DNA of 64,000 bases from Kangiella profundi. GTDB lineage: Bacteria > Pseudomonadota > Gammaproteobacteria > Enterobacterales > Kangiellaceae. The position numbers were made by a program, and so were the translations under genes. The notes beneath the pieces were generated by a model. That model was not told the DNA's origin. It saw only the letters and a list, made by a program, of their open reading frames with translations, and searched no databases. Shown piece after piece: positions 17,335 through 24,845 of the stretch; within the stretch, counting starts at the first letter, position 1, and each line of letters opens with the position of its first letter. Where the stretch lies: assembly GCF_002838765.1 (NCBI RefSeq), contig NZ_CP025120.1, positions 1,674,001-1,738,000 of the forward strand. The letters are read 5' to 3'.

Positions 17335-19164
17335 TTAATGTGTTAGCCACTGCTTTAGTTTAGATGACTCGTCTTTTTCGTCATTGCAATAAACTAAATA
17401 GGCAGTATCGGCAACGCTGGCCTTCAATGTTACTTCAAATCGCATTAGTTCGTCTCGGCGGAAACCCCGTATAACCACTGTTTCACCGATTTCACACTCT
17501 GCCAGGCGCTTTGCAAATTCATCATTATCAATTTTCAGATCATTCATACTAATCAACTGATCGCCTGCGGATATACCTGCTTCACAAGCAGCTGAGTCCC
17601 AATACACCGATTTGACAGTTATTCCCAGGTTCGCCCCCTGATATTCGATACCTAAACTGGGTTTGGGTTTATTATGGGGCATTTCATCTTTAACCTGCCC
17701 TTTATCATTGCGATCATTTCTTGGCTGAAAAACCAATTCCATATCAACTGTTTTCAATAACTCAACTAAAGGTAGGTCATCAGTTGAATACAGTGCCAGC
17801 TGGAAAAAGTCATCTAACTCTTTCTGGTGTTGCTGGCCGCAAACTTCTATGGTGATAGTTTGGATTGAATCGTTCTTTACCCCAATCTGTGGCTGTCCAA
17901 ACTCTTGCCACAGTCGCACCATAACATCTCTCAGCGACTTCTGATTATCAGTCAATTTACGAATCAGCAAATCCATGCAAAGCGCAATTAAAGCACCTTT
18001 ACTGTAATAACTGACCACCGCGTTCGGTGCATTCTCATCCTGTTTGTAGAACTTGGTCCAGGCATCAAAGCTTGAGTCTGTAACTGACTGAATTAAACGC
18101 CCGCGGGCTCTCTGAACCGTAGTTATCGTCTTCGCAATGGTCAATAAGTATTGCTTGATGGGAATAATACCAGTCTGTACCAGAGCCAAGTTATCGTAGT
18201 AGGAAGTAAAACCCTCAAAAGCCCACAACAACTCTGTGTGTGATTCATTTTGAGTATCGTAAGGCAAAAACTCGGCAGGCTTTATGCGCTTTACGTTCCA
18301 GGTGTGGAAATACTCATGCGAGCAAAGGTCTAGAAACGTCTGATACGAGTCTTTTACTTTTTCCGGATCATCACTGGGTAGCGGTAAATCTTCACGACTG
18401 CAATGCAGTGCGGTTGAGTTTCGGTGCTCAAGTCCACCAAAACCTTTGCCCAGCACATAGGTCATGAAAATATATCGTTCAACTGGTGCCGGCTCGCCAA
18501 AGAAACGTATGTGATGCTCGCAGATTTTAATCAGATCATTTTTTAGCCGAGCTTCATCAACTTTGTGCTGTCCGGTAAGCGCCATATAATGTGGAACCCC
18601 ACATGCATCAAAACTGATAAGTCTGAAGTCGGACATTTCAACCGGACAATCAATAAGCTCATCATAGTTCTCAGCCTGATACCAGCCAAAGCCAAATTCT
18701 TTGGTGCCATCAACAGGCTGCAATCCTGTAGCCACGCGCCAGTTCTTGAAGGCTTCACCAGCTGGCGGCTGAATATTAACTTTATACTGTACTTCTTCCT
18801 GACCTTTAACCGCTAAAAAGACACTAGTACCATTGAAAAAACCATGCGTCTGATCAAGGTGCGCACCACGCACTGACAAGTCCCAGGCATAGACCTGATA
18901 ACGTACCTCAATGGGTTTGTCGTCGCCCCCGCAACTGTCTACCAGCCAACGAGCTTTATCCAGCTTTTTAACCGCGAGGGACTGCCCTGCAGATTCAGCC
19001 TTTAGCCACTGAATGTGCTTGGCGAAATCACGAATCATATAACTTCCAGGAATCCAGTTAGGAAGATAGAGTTCGACTTCTCGGCCAGAGACCTTATCCA
19101 GAGTTAATGTAACTTCAAAAAGATGTGCGTGTGGATTTATGGGGACGATCTGATATTGGATCAT
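17335..19164 (-). CDS. M61 family metallopeptidase with PDZ domain
   Basis: This 609-residue protein has the zinc site HEYFH at 283-287 followed by TWNVKRIKP, and the third ligand glutamate in WAFEGFTSYY (about 317). Together these identify glycyl-aminopeptidase-like M61 enzymes. An N-terminal beta domain (1-~180) and a C-terminal PDZ domain (~490-590, SLGIEYQGANLGITVKSV onward) complete the usual order. No signal peptide is visible, so it appears cytoplasmic. M61 enzymes release N-terminal Gly or Ala from peptides. It is the first gene of a short minus-strand run before xthA. Confidence 0.88.
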   Translation of the reverse strand: MIQYQIVPINPHAHLFEVTLTLDKVSGREVELYLPNWIPGSYMIRDFAKHIQWLKAESAGQSLAVKKLDKARWLVDSCGGDDKPIEVRYQVYAWDLSVRGAHLDQTHGFFNGTSVFLAVKGQEEVQYKVNIQPPAGEAFKNWRVATGLQPVDGTKEFGFGWYQAENYDELIDCPVEMSDFRLISFDACGVPHYMALTGQHKVDEARLKNDLIKICEHHIRFFGEPAPVERYIFMTYVLGKGFGGLEHRNSTALHCSREDLPLPSDDPEKVKDSYQTFLDLCSHEYFHTWNVKRIKPAEFLPYDTQNESHTELLWAFEGFTSYYDNLALVQTGIIPIKQYLLTIAKTITTVQRARGRLIQSVTDSSFDAWTKFYKQDENAPNAVVSYYSKGALIALCMDLLIRKLTDNQKSLRDVMVRLWQEFGQPQIGVKNDSIQTITIEVCGQQHQKELDDFFQLALYSTDDLPLVELLKTVDMELVFQPRNDRNDKGQVKDEMPHNKPKPSLGIEYQGANLGITVKSVYWDSAACEAGISAGDQLISMNDLKIDNDEFAKRLAECEIGETVVIRGFRRDELMRFEVTLKASVADTAYLVYCNDEKDESSKLKQWLTH

Positions 19165-19328
19165 GAAGGACGCTGATTATCCTGACGGTGAGTTCTCGCA
19201 TGATTATAGGCAATCAAAAACTAATTTTCAGGTGAATCTATCAAAAGATTTAAAATTACTTTGGAGTAAAACTATGGGTTAGGGCTAAATGAGAAAAAAA
19301 GAATAAGGATGGTGTAATTCGAAAATGA

Positions 19329-19415
19329 TGGTGCCCAGGGCCGGAGTCGAACCGGCACGGTGTTGCCACCGAGGGATTTTAAGTCCCTTGCGTCTACCAA
19401 TTTCGCCACCTGGGC
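19329..19415 (-). tRNA. tRNA-Leu (anticodon TAA)
   Basis: The minus strand folds as a class II tRNA: GCCCAGG acceptor, D arm GCG...CGC, anticodon stem AGGGA with loop CTTAAAA, a long variable arm TGGTGGCAACACCGT, T arm GCCGGTTCGA and encoded CCA. The anticodon TAA reads UUA/UUG. Confidence 0.97.
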
Positions 19416-19459
19416 AGATGACTTGTCTCGCACCTTGCTTTATAGCTTCGGTCTGATTA

Positions 19460-19533
19460 TGGAGGCTGAGGCCGGAGTCGAACCGACGTCCACGGATTTG
19501 CAATCCGCTGTATAGCCACTCTACCACTCAGCC
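19460..19533 (-). tRNA. tRNA-Cys (anticodon GCA)
   Basis: The minus strand gives a 74-base cloverleaf with acceptor GGCTGAG / CTCAGCC, anticodon loop TTGCAAA, T arm GTCGGTTCGACTCCGGC and encoded CCA. It lies between tRNA-Gly and tRNA-Leu. Confidence 0.97.
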
Positions 19534-19560
19534 ATAAATCAGTTTTACTGGTGCTGATAT

Positions 19561-19592
19561 AAAAAACCTCGGCCTAGAAGCACCGAGGTTTT
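19561..19592 (-). terminator. Terminator-like hairpin between tRNA-Gly and tRNA-Cys
   Basis: The ten-base stem AAAACCTCGG / CCGAGGTTTT has a ten-base loop and is followed on the minus strand by six T residues. It lies five bases after the tRNA-Gly CCA end and 27 bases before tRNA-Cys, that is, inside the tRNA cluster. Confidence 0.75.
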
Positions 19593-19597
19593 GAATT

Positions 19598-19673
19598 TGG
19601 AGCGGGAAACGAGATTCGAACTCGCGACCCCAACCTTGGCAAGGTTGTGCTCTACCAGCTGAGCTATTCCCGC
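19598..19673 (-). tRNA. tRNA-Gly (anticodon GCC)
   Basis: The minus strand gives a 76-base cloverleaf with acceptor GCGGGAA / TTCCCGC, anticodon loop TTGCCAA and encoded CCA. It is the first tRNA after pgsA in the direction of transcription. Confidence 0.97.
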
Positions 19674-19823
19674 GTCATTTGATGGCGTGCATTTTACTGT
19701 GAAATCTTAATGTGTCAACACAAAAAATCAATTTTTTTAGCACGCTTCCTGATGCTGATTAAGGCTTGAACAATGTGTTGTTTTTTTAGCCTTTAATCCT
19801 GGTGCCGCGTCAGGAGCTGGTTA

Positions 19824-20390
19824 TTATGCGTCATTCTCCGAGCTTGTCAAGTACGGCCAGGCAGCTTTTAAATAGCTGTACATTGACCACAATGTTAATA
19901 GTGCTGCTAACCAGATAAAGACGAAACCAAAGGTCTTCGGCAAACCAAATACGCTTTGTGGTGCCAGCAGAAATAGGAATATCGCGAACATCTGACAGAC
20001 CGTTTTGGCTTTACCAATAAAAGAAACACCAACAACAGCTCGGTTGCCCACTTCAGCCATCCACTCGCGCAATGCAGAGATAGTTATTTCACGCCCGATA
20101 ATAATCATTGCTGGGATGGCCAGCCACAAACTACCCTCTCGCTCAACCAGTAGAATAAGGGTGATTGCTACCATTAGCTTATCAGCGACTGGGTCTAAAA
20201 AAGCCCCAAATGGCGATTCGATATTCATGCGTCGCGCCAAAAAGCCATCCAACCAATCAGTAGCTGCTGCAAAACAGAAAATGCCGAGTGTTATCCAACG
20301 TGCGACAGGATCATCAATATAGAAAAAGATCACGAACATTGGGACCAGCAAAATTCGGAAAGCAGTTAATACGTTAGGCAAGTTCCACAT
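19824..20390 (-). CDS. pgsA: CDP-diacylglycerol--glycerol-3-phosphate 3-phosphatidyltransferase
   Basis: This 188-residue membrane protein begins with MWNLPNVLTAFRILLVP. It carries the CDP-alcohol phosphotransferase motif D-G-A-R-G-D-D pattern within TDWLDGFLARRMNIESPFGAFLDPVADK (about residues 43-70), of which the Asp residues bind metal and CDP. It makes phosphatidylglycerol phosphate, the precursor of phosphatidylglycerol and cardiolipin. It follows uvrC, as in many gammaproteobacteria, and is followed by three tRNA genes. The 150 bases after it hold only an imperfect inverted repeat (ATTAAGGCT ... AGCCTTTAAT, 19758-19797). Confidence 0.95.
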   Translation of the reverse strand: MWNLPNVLTAFRILLVPMFVIFFYIDDPVARWITLGIFCFAAATDWLDGFLARRMNIESPFGAFLDPVADKLMVAITLILLVEREGSLWLAIPAMIIIGREITISALREWMAEVGNRAVVGVSFIGKAKTVCQMFAIFLFLLAPQSVFGLPKTFGFVFIWLAALLTLWSMYSYLKAAWPYLTSSENDA

Positions 20391-20461
20391 GGCTTAATTT
20401 AGATTCCTGATTGATTGTTATTGACGGGCTCATTGTAGCGGATTGTTTTTCAGAAATACCG

Positions 20462-22300
20462 CTAACTATGCAAATAATCATAAATTTTTTGAGCCAGCGA
20501 TAGACTGACTCCTGGCGCCCCCGCAATCTCCTTAACACTGGCCCCCTCCACTTCCTGCCAGCCACCAAAATGCCTCAGCAGCGCCTGTCGGCGCTTGGCA
20601 CCAACGCCCGGTATTTCTTCCAGCATGGACTTAGTCGCGGACTTCTTACGCTGATGGCGGTGCTTGGTGATGGCGAAACGATGCGCTTCATCCCGAATGT
20701 GCTGAATAAAGTGCAGCGCTTTCGAGTCATCCTCAAGCAGTAATGGCTGATGTTGTCCTGGAAACCAGATCTGCTCCATGCCCACCTTACGGTCACTGCC
20801 CTTGGAAACGCCGATTAAATTGACGGACTTCAATTCAAGCTCATTAAAGACCTCTTCAGCTTTCCCCAGCTGGCCTTTACCGCCATCAACTATTACCAAG
20901 TCTGGCAGAGCCTGTTGTTCGTCTCTAAGACGCTTATAGCGTCGTGTCAGCGCCTGCTGCATGGCAGCGTAGTCATCACCACCGGTGATTCCTGAGATAT
21001 TAAAAATCCGATAGTCAGCTTTCTTGGGCCCATTCTCATCAAACACTACACAGGATGCGACCGTCTGCTTGCCTTGGGTATGACTGATATCAAAACACTC
21101 TACATGCTTTGGCATCTGCCCCATCTGTAAAACCTTTTGCAGATCCAGCAGTCGCTGAGTAAAGTTAGACTTGCTGTTAAGTTTGGCGCGCAATGAATGG
21201 TCAGCGTTTTTATTAGCGAAGGTCTGCCACTCCTTAACCTGCCCTCTGCTGGCCTGGCGAAGAGTGACCTTAGAACCACGTTGCTGGCTGAAAGCCTCCT
21301 GTAATGCTTCTAAATCATCGGGCAAATTCTCAATGACAACTTGCTTGGGGATTTCAGCACCGGATAAATAATAGAAACCCAGAAAAGTCGATACGATCTC
21401 CTGTAGGTCACTATGCTTGGGCACTTTGGGGAAATAAGTTTTATTACCAACAATCATGCCCTGGCGGATAAACACCAAGAGGATGCAGCAGATACCGGAA
21501 GCATAGGCCACGCCTATCACATCCATATCGGTTGCATTGCCGCTGATCACTGACTGCTGCATGACATGGCGCATCTGTTTTATCTGGTCGCGGTAGCGTG
21601 CCGCAATTTCAAACTCTAAATTCTGGCTGGCAACGTCCATCTTTTTCTGCAACCGCTTGATAACCTGCTCGCTTTTGCCCTGATAGAAGAGCTTTACGTT
21701 CTCAACATCCTTGGCGTACTCTTCCTTAGAGATATAGCCCACGCAGGGCGCGGTGCAGCGCTTAATCTGATATTGCAGGCAGGGGCGTGAGCGATTGGCA
21801 AAATAACTGTCTTCGCATTGACGGATCTGAAAGGTTTTCTGAATCAGCGACAAACTCTGGCGCACCGCGCTAGTACTGGGAAAAGGTCCGAAGTAATCGC
21901 CCTTCTCTTTTTTAGCACCACGATGATAGGCCAGTCGCGGAAAGTCTCCCGCCGATAAAAAGACGAAAGGATAAGACTTATCATCACGAAACAGAACATT
22001 AAAGCGCGGCTTATATTTCTTTATCAGATTATTTTCGAGCAGCAACGCTTCGGTTTCAGTTTCCGTAACCGTGGTATGAATATCTTCAATATAGGTAACC
22101 AGCAATTCAGTCTTGGGCGACTGATGCTGCTTTACGAAATAACTTTTAACACGATTGGAAAGGTTCTTGGCTTTACCGACGTATAGGGTTTCGCCGTCTT
22201 TGCCCAGCATCTGGTAGACACCGGGCTTTTTACTCAGGTGAGCAAGGATTTTCTTGATTTGGGGCTTGATTGAGGAAGTATTGTCGTCCACTGGACTCAT
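20462..22300 (-). CDS. uvrC: Excinuclease ABC subunit C
   Basis: This 612-residue protein has the N-terminal GIY-YIG nuclease (PGVYQMLGKDGETLYVGKAKNL), a Cys-containing region with CLQYQIKRCTAPC, a UVR domain (~205-240), the RNase H-like C-terminal nuclease (FDISHTQGKQTVASCVVF, VDGGKGQLGKAEEV) and a terminal helix-hairpin-helix pair. It makes both incisions around a lesion in nucleotide-excision repair. It lies 22 bases after the uvrY-type regulator and before pgsA, the conserved uvrY-uvrC-pgsA order. Confidence 0.97.
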   Translation of the reverse strand: MSPVDDNTSSIKPQIKKILAHLSKKPGVYQMLGKDGETLYVGKAKNLSNRVKSYFVKQHQSPKTELLVTYIEDIHTTVTETETEALLLENNLIKKYKPRFNVLFRDDKSYPFVFLSAGDFPRLAYHRGAKKEKGDYFGPFPSTSAVRQSLSLIQKTFQIRQCEDSYFANRSRPCLQYQIKRCTAPCVGYISKEEYAKDVENVKLFYQGKSEQVIKRLQKKMDVASQNLEFEIAARYRDQIKQMRHVMQQSVISGNATDMDVIGVAYASGICCILLVFIRQGMIVGNKTYFPKVPKHSDLQEIVSTFLGFYYLSGAEIPKQVVIENLPDDLEALQEAFSQQRGSKVTLRQASRGQVKEWQTFANKNADHSLRAKLNSKSNFTQRLLDLQKVLQMGQMPKHVECFDISHTQGKQTVASCVVFDENGPKKADYRIFNISGITGGDDYAAMQQALTRRYKRLRDEQQALPDLVIVDGGKGQLGKAEEVFNELELKSVNLIGVSKGSDRKVGMEQIWFPGQHQPLLLEDDSKALHFIQHIRDEAHRFAITKHRHQRKKSATKSMLEEIPGVGAKRRQALLRHFGGWQEVEGASVKEIAGAPGVSLSLAQKIYDYLHS

Positions 22301-22322
22301 CAGGTTCTCTATTACTCACCAA

Positions 22323-22961
22323 CTATTGAGCTTCAATGACTTTGTAGCGTAGCGCCATGTGAGTCAGGCTTACATCATTCTCAACACCCAGCTTTTCAAA
22401 TAAACGATAGCGATAACTGTTCACCGTCTTCGGACTTAAATGCAATTTGTCAGAAATGGCCTGGACTTTCTCACCACGCGTAATCATCAGCATGATCTGC
22501 ATTTCACGCTCGGACAAGGTGCTGAAAGGATTGTCTTCGGATTTATTGAACTGGCTCAGAGCCATCTGTTGCGCCACTTCCGCAGCCAGGTAAAGCTTAC
22601 CTCGATTAACAGAATGAATGGCTTTCACCATCTCATCGATATCAGTGCCCTTGGTTAAATACCCCATGGCACCAGCAGCAATAAACTGGCTGGGATAAGG
22701 CTCGGAACCATGCACCGTCAAAGCAATAACTTTCAAATCTGGCTCAAAACGCAACATGCGTCGTGTCGCTTCCAGACCACCGATGCCCGGCATATTGGCA
22801 TCCATCATCACTACGTGAGGGTTCAACTCCTTGACCTTTTTTATCGCCTCTTCCCCAGACTCAGCTTCGCCAACGACCTCAATCCCGTCAGCATCGGATA
22901 GTAAACGGCCCAATCCCATGCGAACCAAATCGTGATCATCCACCAGCAAAACTTTTATCAT
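22323..22961 (-). CDS. uvrY: Two-component response regulator, GacA/UvrY type
   Basis: The receiver domain starts MIKVLLVDDHDLVRMGL, with the acidic pair D8-D9 and the phosphorylated Asp54 in MMDANMPG. A LuxR-type helix-turn-helix (LSEREMQIM...LSPKTVNSYRYRLFEKL) closes the 212-residue protein. UvrY/GacA works with BarA/GacS to switch on small CsrA-binding RNAs. The start at 22961 is favoured over the longer frame to 23009 because GAGG lies five to six bases ahead and family members begin at this Met. Downstream uvrC is in the same orientation. Confidence 0.93.
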   Translation of the reverse strand: MIKVLLVDDHDLVRMGLGRLLSDADGIEVVGEAESGEEAIKKVKELNPHVVMMDANMPGIGGLEATRRMLRFEPDLKVIALTVHGSEPYPSQFIAAGAMGYLTKGTDIDEMVKAIHSVNRGKLYLAAEVAQQMALSQFNKSEDNPFSTLSEREMQIMLMITRGEKVQAISDKLHLSPKTVNSYRYRLFEKLGVENDVSLTHMALRYKVIEAQ

Positions 22962-23066
22962 GTAAACCTCAGTAACACTTTTATATTTTTGATTAAAATA
23001 GCGGTTCAATTATTATGAAATTGCTTTAATATAGCAAGCACAGTTAGAACAGGAATGAGAACTAAT

Positions 23067-23600
23067 ATGAATATAAAGCACATCTGCATTTTATTTGGGA
23101 TAACCGCATGGGCCAACTTCGCCACAGCGGCCTCAACACCAGAAGATTGCGCAGCCATCACCGACGACGCCAAACGCCTCGCCTGCTATGACCAGTTTCT
23201 GAAAAACAGACCAGCACCGGCCAAACCAGAACCAGCTGCACAGCCTGCCAAGCCAGCCGAACCAGCTAAACCAGCCATGCCTGAGCAAGCTCAGAAACCC
23301 GCCCCGAAAGCTGAAGTTGTCAGCAAAAAAGATAAAGTTGATGAGTTTGGTAGCGAGCGTATTAAAGAAGAGGAAACTCTGGATAAGATTACAGCCACCG
23401 CGCTGGGTGAATTTGCGGAATGGGAAAAAGGCCTGAAAATCCAACTTGATAATGGTCAAGTCTGGGAAATCACCGACCTCCGCCCTGGTTACTACAAAGT
23501 CACCAACCCAACAGTAACCATCGAAAAAGGCTTCATGGGCAGCTACAACATGAACGTTAAAGGCCGCAATAAAAGCTACCGCGTTATTCGTGTCGAATAA
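23067..23600 (+). CDS. Small exported protein with CAAITDDAKRLACYDQ motif and Pro/Ala linker
   Basis: The signal peptide (cleavage near ATA-AS) is followed by PEDCAAITDDAKRLACYDQFL, a short paired-Cys motif found at the mature N-terminus of several periplasmic proteins. Then comes a low-complexity Pro/Ala/Lys linker of about 45 residues with KPAEPAKPA repeats. A small C-terminal beta domain (~95-177) has QLDNGQVWEITD and ends in KSYRVIRVE. The ATG at 23067 is chosen because GGAATGAGAA precedes it, while the ATG at 23055 has its AGGA directly adjacent. Function is unknown; the periplasm is likely. A strong terminator follows. Confidence 0.7.
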   Translation: MNIKHICILFGITAWANFATAASTPEDCAAITDDAKRLACYDQFLKNRPAPAKPEPAAQPAKPAEPAKPAMPEQAQKPAPKAEVVSKKDKVDEFGSERIKEEETLDKITATALGEFAEWEKGLKIQLDNGQVWEITDLRPGYYKVTNPTVTIEKGFMGSYNMNVKGRNKSYRVIRVE

Positions 23601-23675
23601 TAGCTTCATTCTTACCGTTGGGTGTGCCCTAGCAAACCTTCTTTAGCGGGTGAATAAAATCCGAGTGCTCGGTAG

Positions 23676-23702
23676 GGGCGACCCAATTTGGTCGCCCTTT
23701 TT
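23676..23702 (+). terminator. Rho-independent terminator
   Basis: GGGCGACC / GGTCGCCC with loop CAATTT is followed directly by TTTTT on the plus strand, 76 bases after the exported-protein gene. Confidence 0.9.
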
Positions 23703-23731
23703 GATCAAGGAATCCCCCCCTCCCTTCGTAC

Positions 23732-23751
23732 GGACAAGTCATGACTTGTCC
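23732..23751. repeat. Palindromic repeat, family A copy 1
   Basis: GGACAAGTCA / TGACTTGTCC is a perfect 20-base palindrome, preceded by GTAC and followed by CTAC. Related copies lie at 24768-24795 and 24812-24831, on the other side of higBA. Confidence 0.8.
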
Positions 23752-23770
23752 CTACCACACAGTGCTATAG

Positions 23771-23800
23771 GATGGGTTAGCTCATAGAGCGTAACCCATC
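23771..23800. repeat. Inverted repeat, family D copy 1
   Basis: GATGGGTTA and TAACCCATC are separated by 12 bases. A closely similar unit (AATGGGTTA ... TAACCCATT) lies at 54560-54588. Confidence 0.6.
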
Positions 23801-23831
23801 AACTAAGAGCAGATCTCAAATAAATCAAGAA

Positions 23832-24158
23832 TTAACAAACAGTTTGATGAGGTTCGGTATGGGACTTTACTCTTTTAACATTTCTGGCTTCATCTGCATA
23901 AGCCTTATGGCGAACATCCCACAACTCAACGGAATGCTGAATATTGAGCCAGAACTCAGGGGTATTCCCTAAAGCGGCCGCCAGCTTAATCGCCATCGGT
24001 GCAGTCAAGGAACCCTTATCATTAACGATTCGACTTAAAGTATTACGGTGAACACCCATAGCCTCAGCCAATTCATTAATTTCAATACCCATTGGCTCCA
24101 TAAACTCACTCACCAACATTTGACCAACCGTCACTGGGCGTCGTTTTGTATTTCTCAT
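23832..24158 (-). CDS. higA: HigA-type antitoxin
   Basis: This 108-residue helix-turn-helix protein (PVTVGQMLVSEFMEPMGI, then LAEAMGVHRNTLSRIVNDKG and FWLNIQHSVELW) matches the HigA antitoxin family. It follows its toxin gene by 16 bases, the toxin-first order usual for higBA. It should bind HigB and repress the operon, and a palindrome fitting that role sits in the promoter (24498-24514). The C-terminal ~20 residues (VKRVKSHTEPHQTVC) go slightly beyond the usual family length. Palindromic repeats lie on both sides of the module. Confidence 0.9.
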   Translation of the reverse strand: MRNTKRRPVTVGQMLVSEFMEPMGIEINELAEAMGVHRNTLSRIVNDKGSLTAPMAIKLAAALGNTPEFWLNIQHSVELWDVRHKAYADEARNVKRVKSHTEPHQTVC

Positions 24159-24174
24159 AAACTCCTAATCTCCC

Positions 24175-24468
24175 CTAGCCCCTATATACATGAGGGTCTA
24201 GATAAGTATTTTCTCCAGCTCCATCGACCCATCTAAAAATAAGCCGATATTGCTTATTAACTCGAATGGAGCACCAACCTTTTAACTTACCTTTTAAATG
24301 TTCGAAACAGTTACCAGGAGGTACTCTCAGATCCGCTTCTTCAGTTGCTGCATCGATGATTTGTAGCTTTCTATATAAAGCATTTTGAATATTTTTAGGG
24401 ATTTTCCGGTGGGAAATATCGTCTTCATAAAAAGCTTCTAGCCAATCATCCCTGAACGTAATTGCCAT
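24175..24468 (-). CDS. higB: HigB-type mRNA interferase toxin
   Basis: This 97-residue RelE-fold protein has LRVPPGNCFEHLKGKLKGWCSIRVNKQYRLIFRW (about residues 47-80), the conserved core of HigB toxins, where the Arg and Lys residues cleave ribosome-bound mRNA. It ends DPHVYRG, also typical. It is the first gene of the module and is read from a near-consensus promoter 23 bases upstream. Sequence alone gives no sign of inactivation. Confidence 0.9.
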   Translation of the reverse strand: MAITFRDDWLEAFYEDDISHRKIPKNIQNALYRKLQIIDAATEEADLRVPPGNCFEHLKGKLKGWCSIRVNKQYRLIFRWVDGAGENTYLDPHVYRG

Positions 24469-24490
24469 AATCTACTACTCAATATTAATT

Positions 24491-24519
24491 ATTCTATGCA
24501 CAATCTCATTGTGCGTCAA
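24491..24519 (-). promoter_or_regulatory. higBA promoter with palindromic operator in the spacer
   Basis: On the minus strand, TTGACG (24519-24514) and TAGAAT (24496-24491) are separated by exactly 17 bases. The spacer is almost wholly the palindrome GCACAAT-GAG-ATTGTGC (24514-24498). A repressor on it would block RNA polymerase. HigA is the obvious candidate. Confidence 0.8.
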
Positions 24520-24845
24520 GTTATTGCTATTATTCATGAACCAAGAAAAGTGACTCAACCCATGAGCTGCATTTTATAAAAGTAAAAAAGCTTATCAAGA
24601 AATAGCAAGAAAGATCTAGGCTGACCTGTGGTCACTCAAAAAGATATGAATCGGTGGACCAAGCCCTCGCCATTAGTACAGGCGAGGGTCTGCCCCATAG
24701 GGTATTCATGAATCGCCCCTACAAACAACCTCACGCCAACGTACGGACAAGAGCAATTCGTACGGACGTAGGGACAACTCATGAGTTGTCCCTACCCCCC
24801 CATCAATGCACGGACAAGTTATGACTTATCCCTAACAACACCCTC
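24520..24845. repeat. Repeat-rich gene-free stretch, family A copies 2 and 3
   Basis: No gene is seen. A perfect 28-base palindrome fills 24768-24795 (half-site GTAGGGACAACTCA). An imperfect relative (GGACAAGTTA / TGACTTATCC) lies at 24812-24831, and two partial half-sites (GTACGGACAAG, CGTACGGAC) at 24741-24767. An inverted repeat CCCTCGCC / GGCGAGGG lies near 24665-24688. Confidence 0.75.

Noticed and set aside
23133..23609. A Phe- and Gly-rich 158-residue minus-strand frame
   Set aside because: It is antisense to the exported Pro/Ala protein; the Trp/Gly/Phe runs are reverse complements of Pro/Ala codons.
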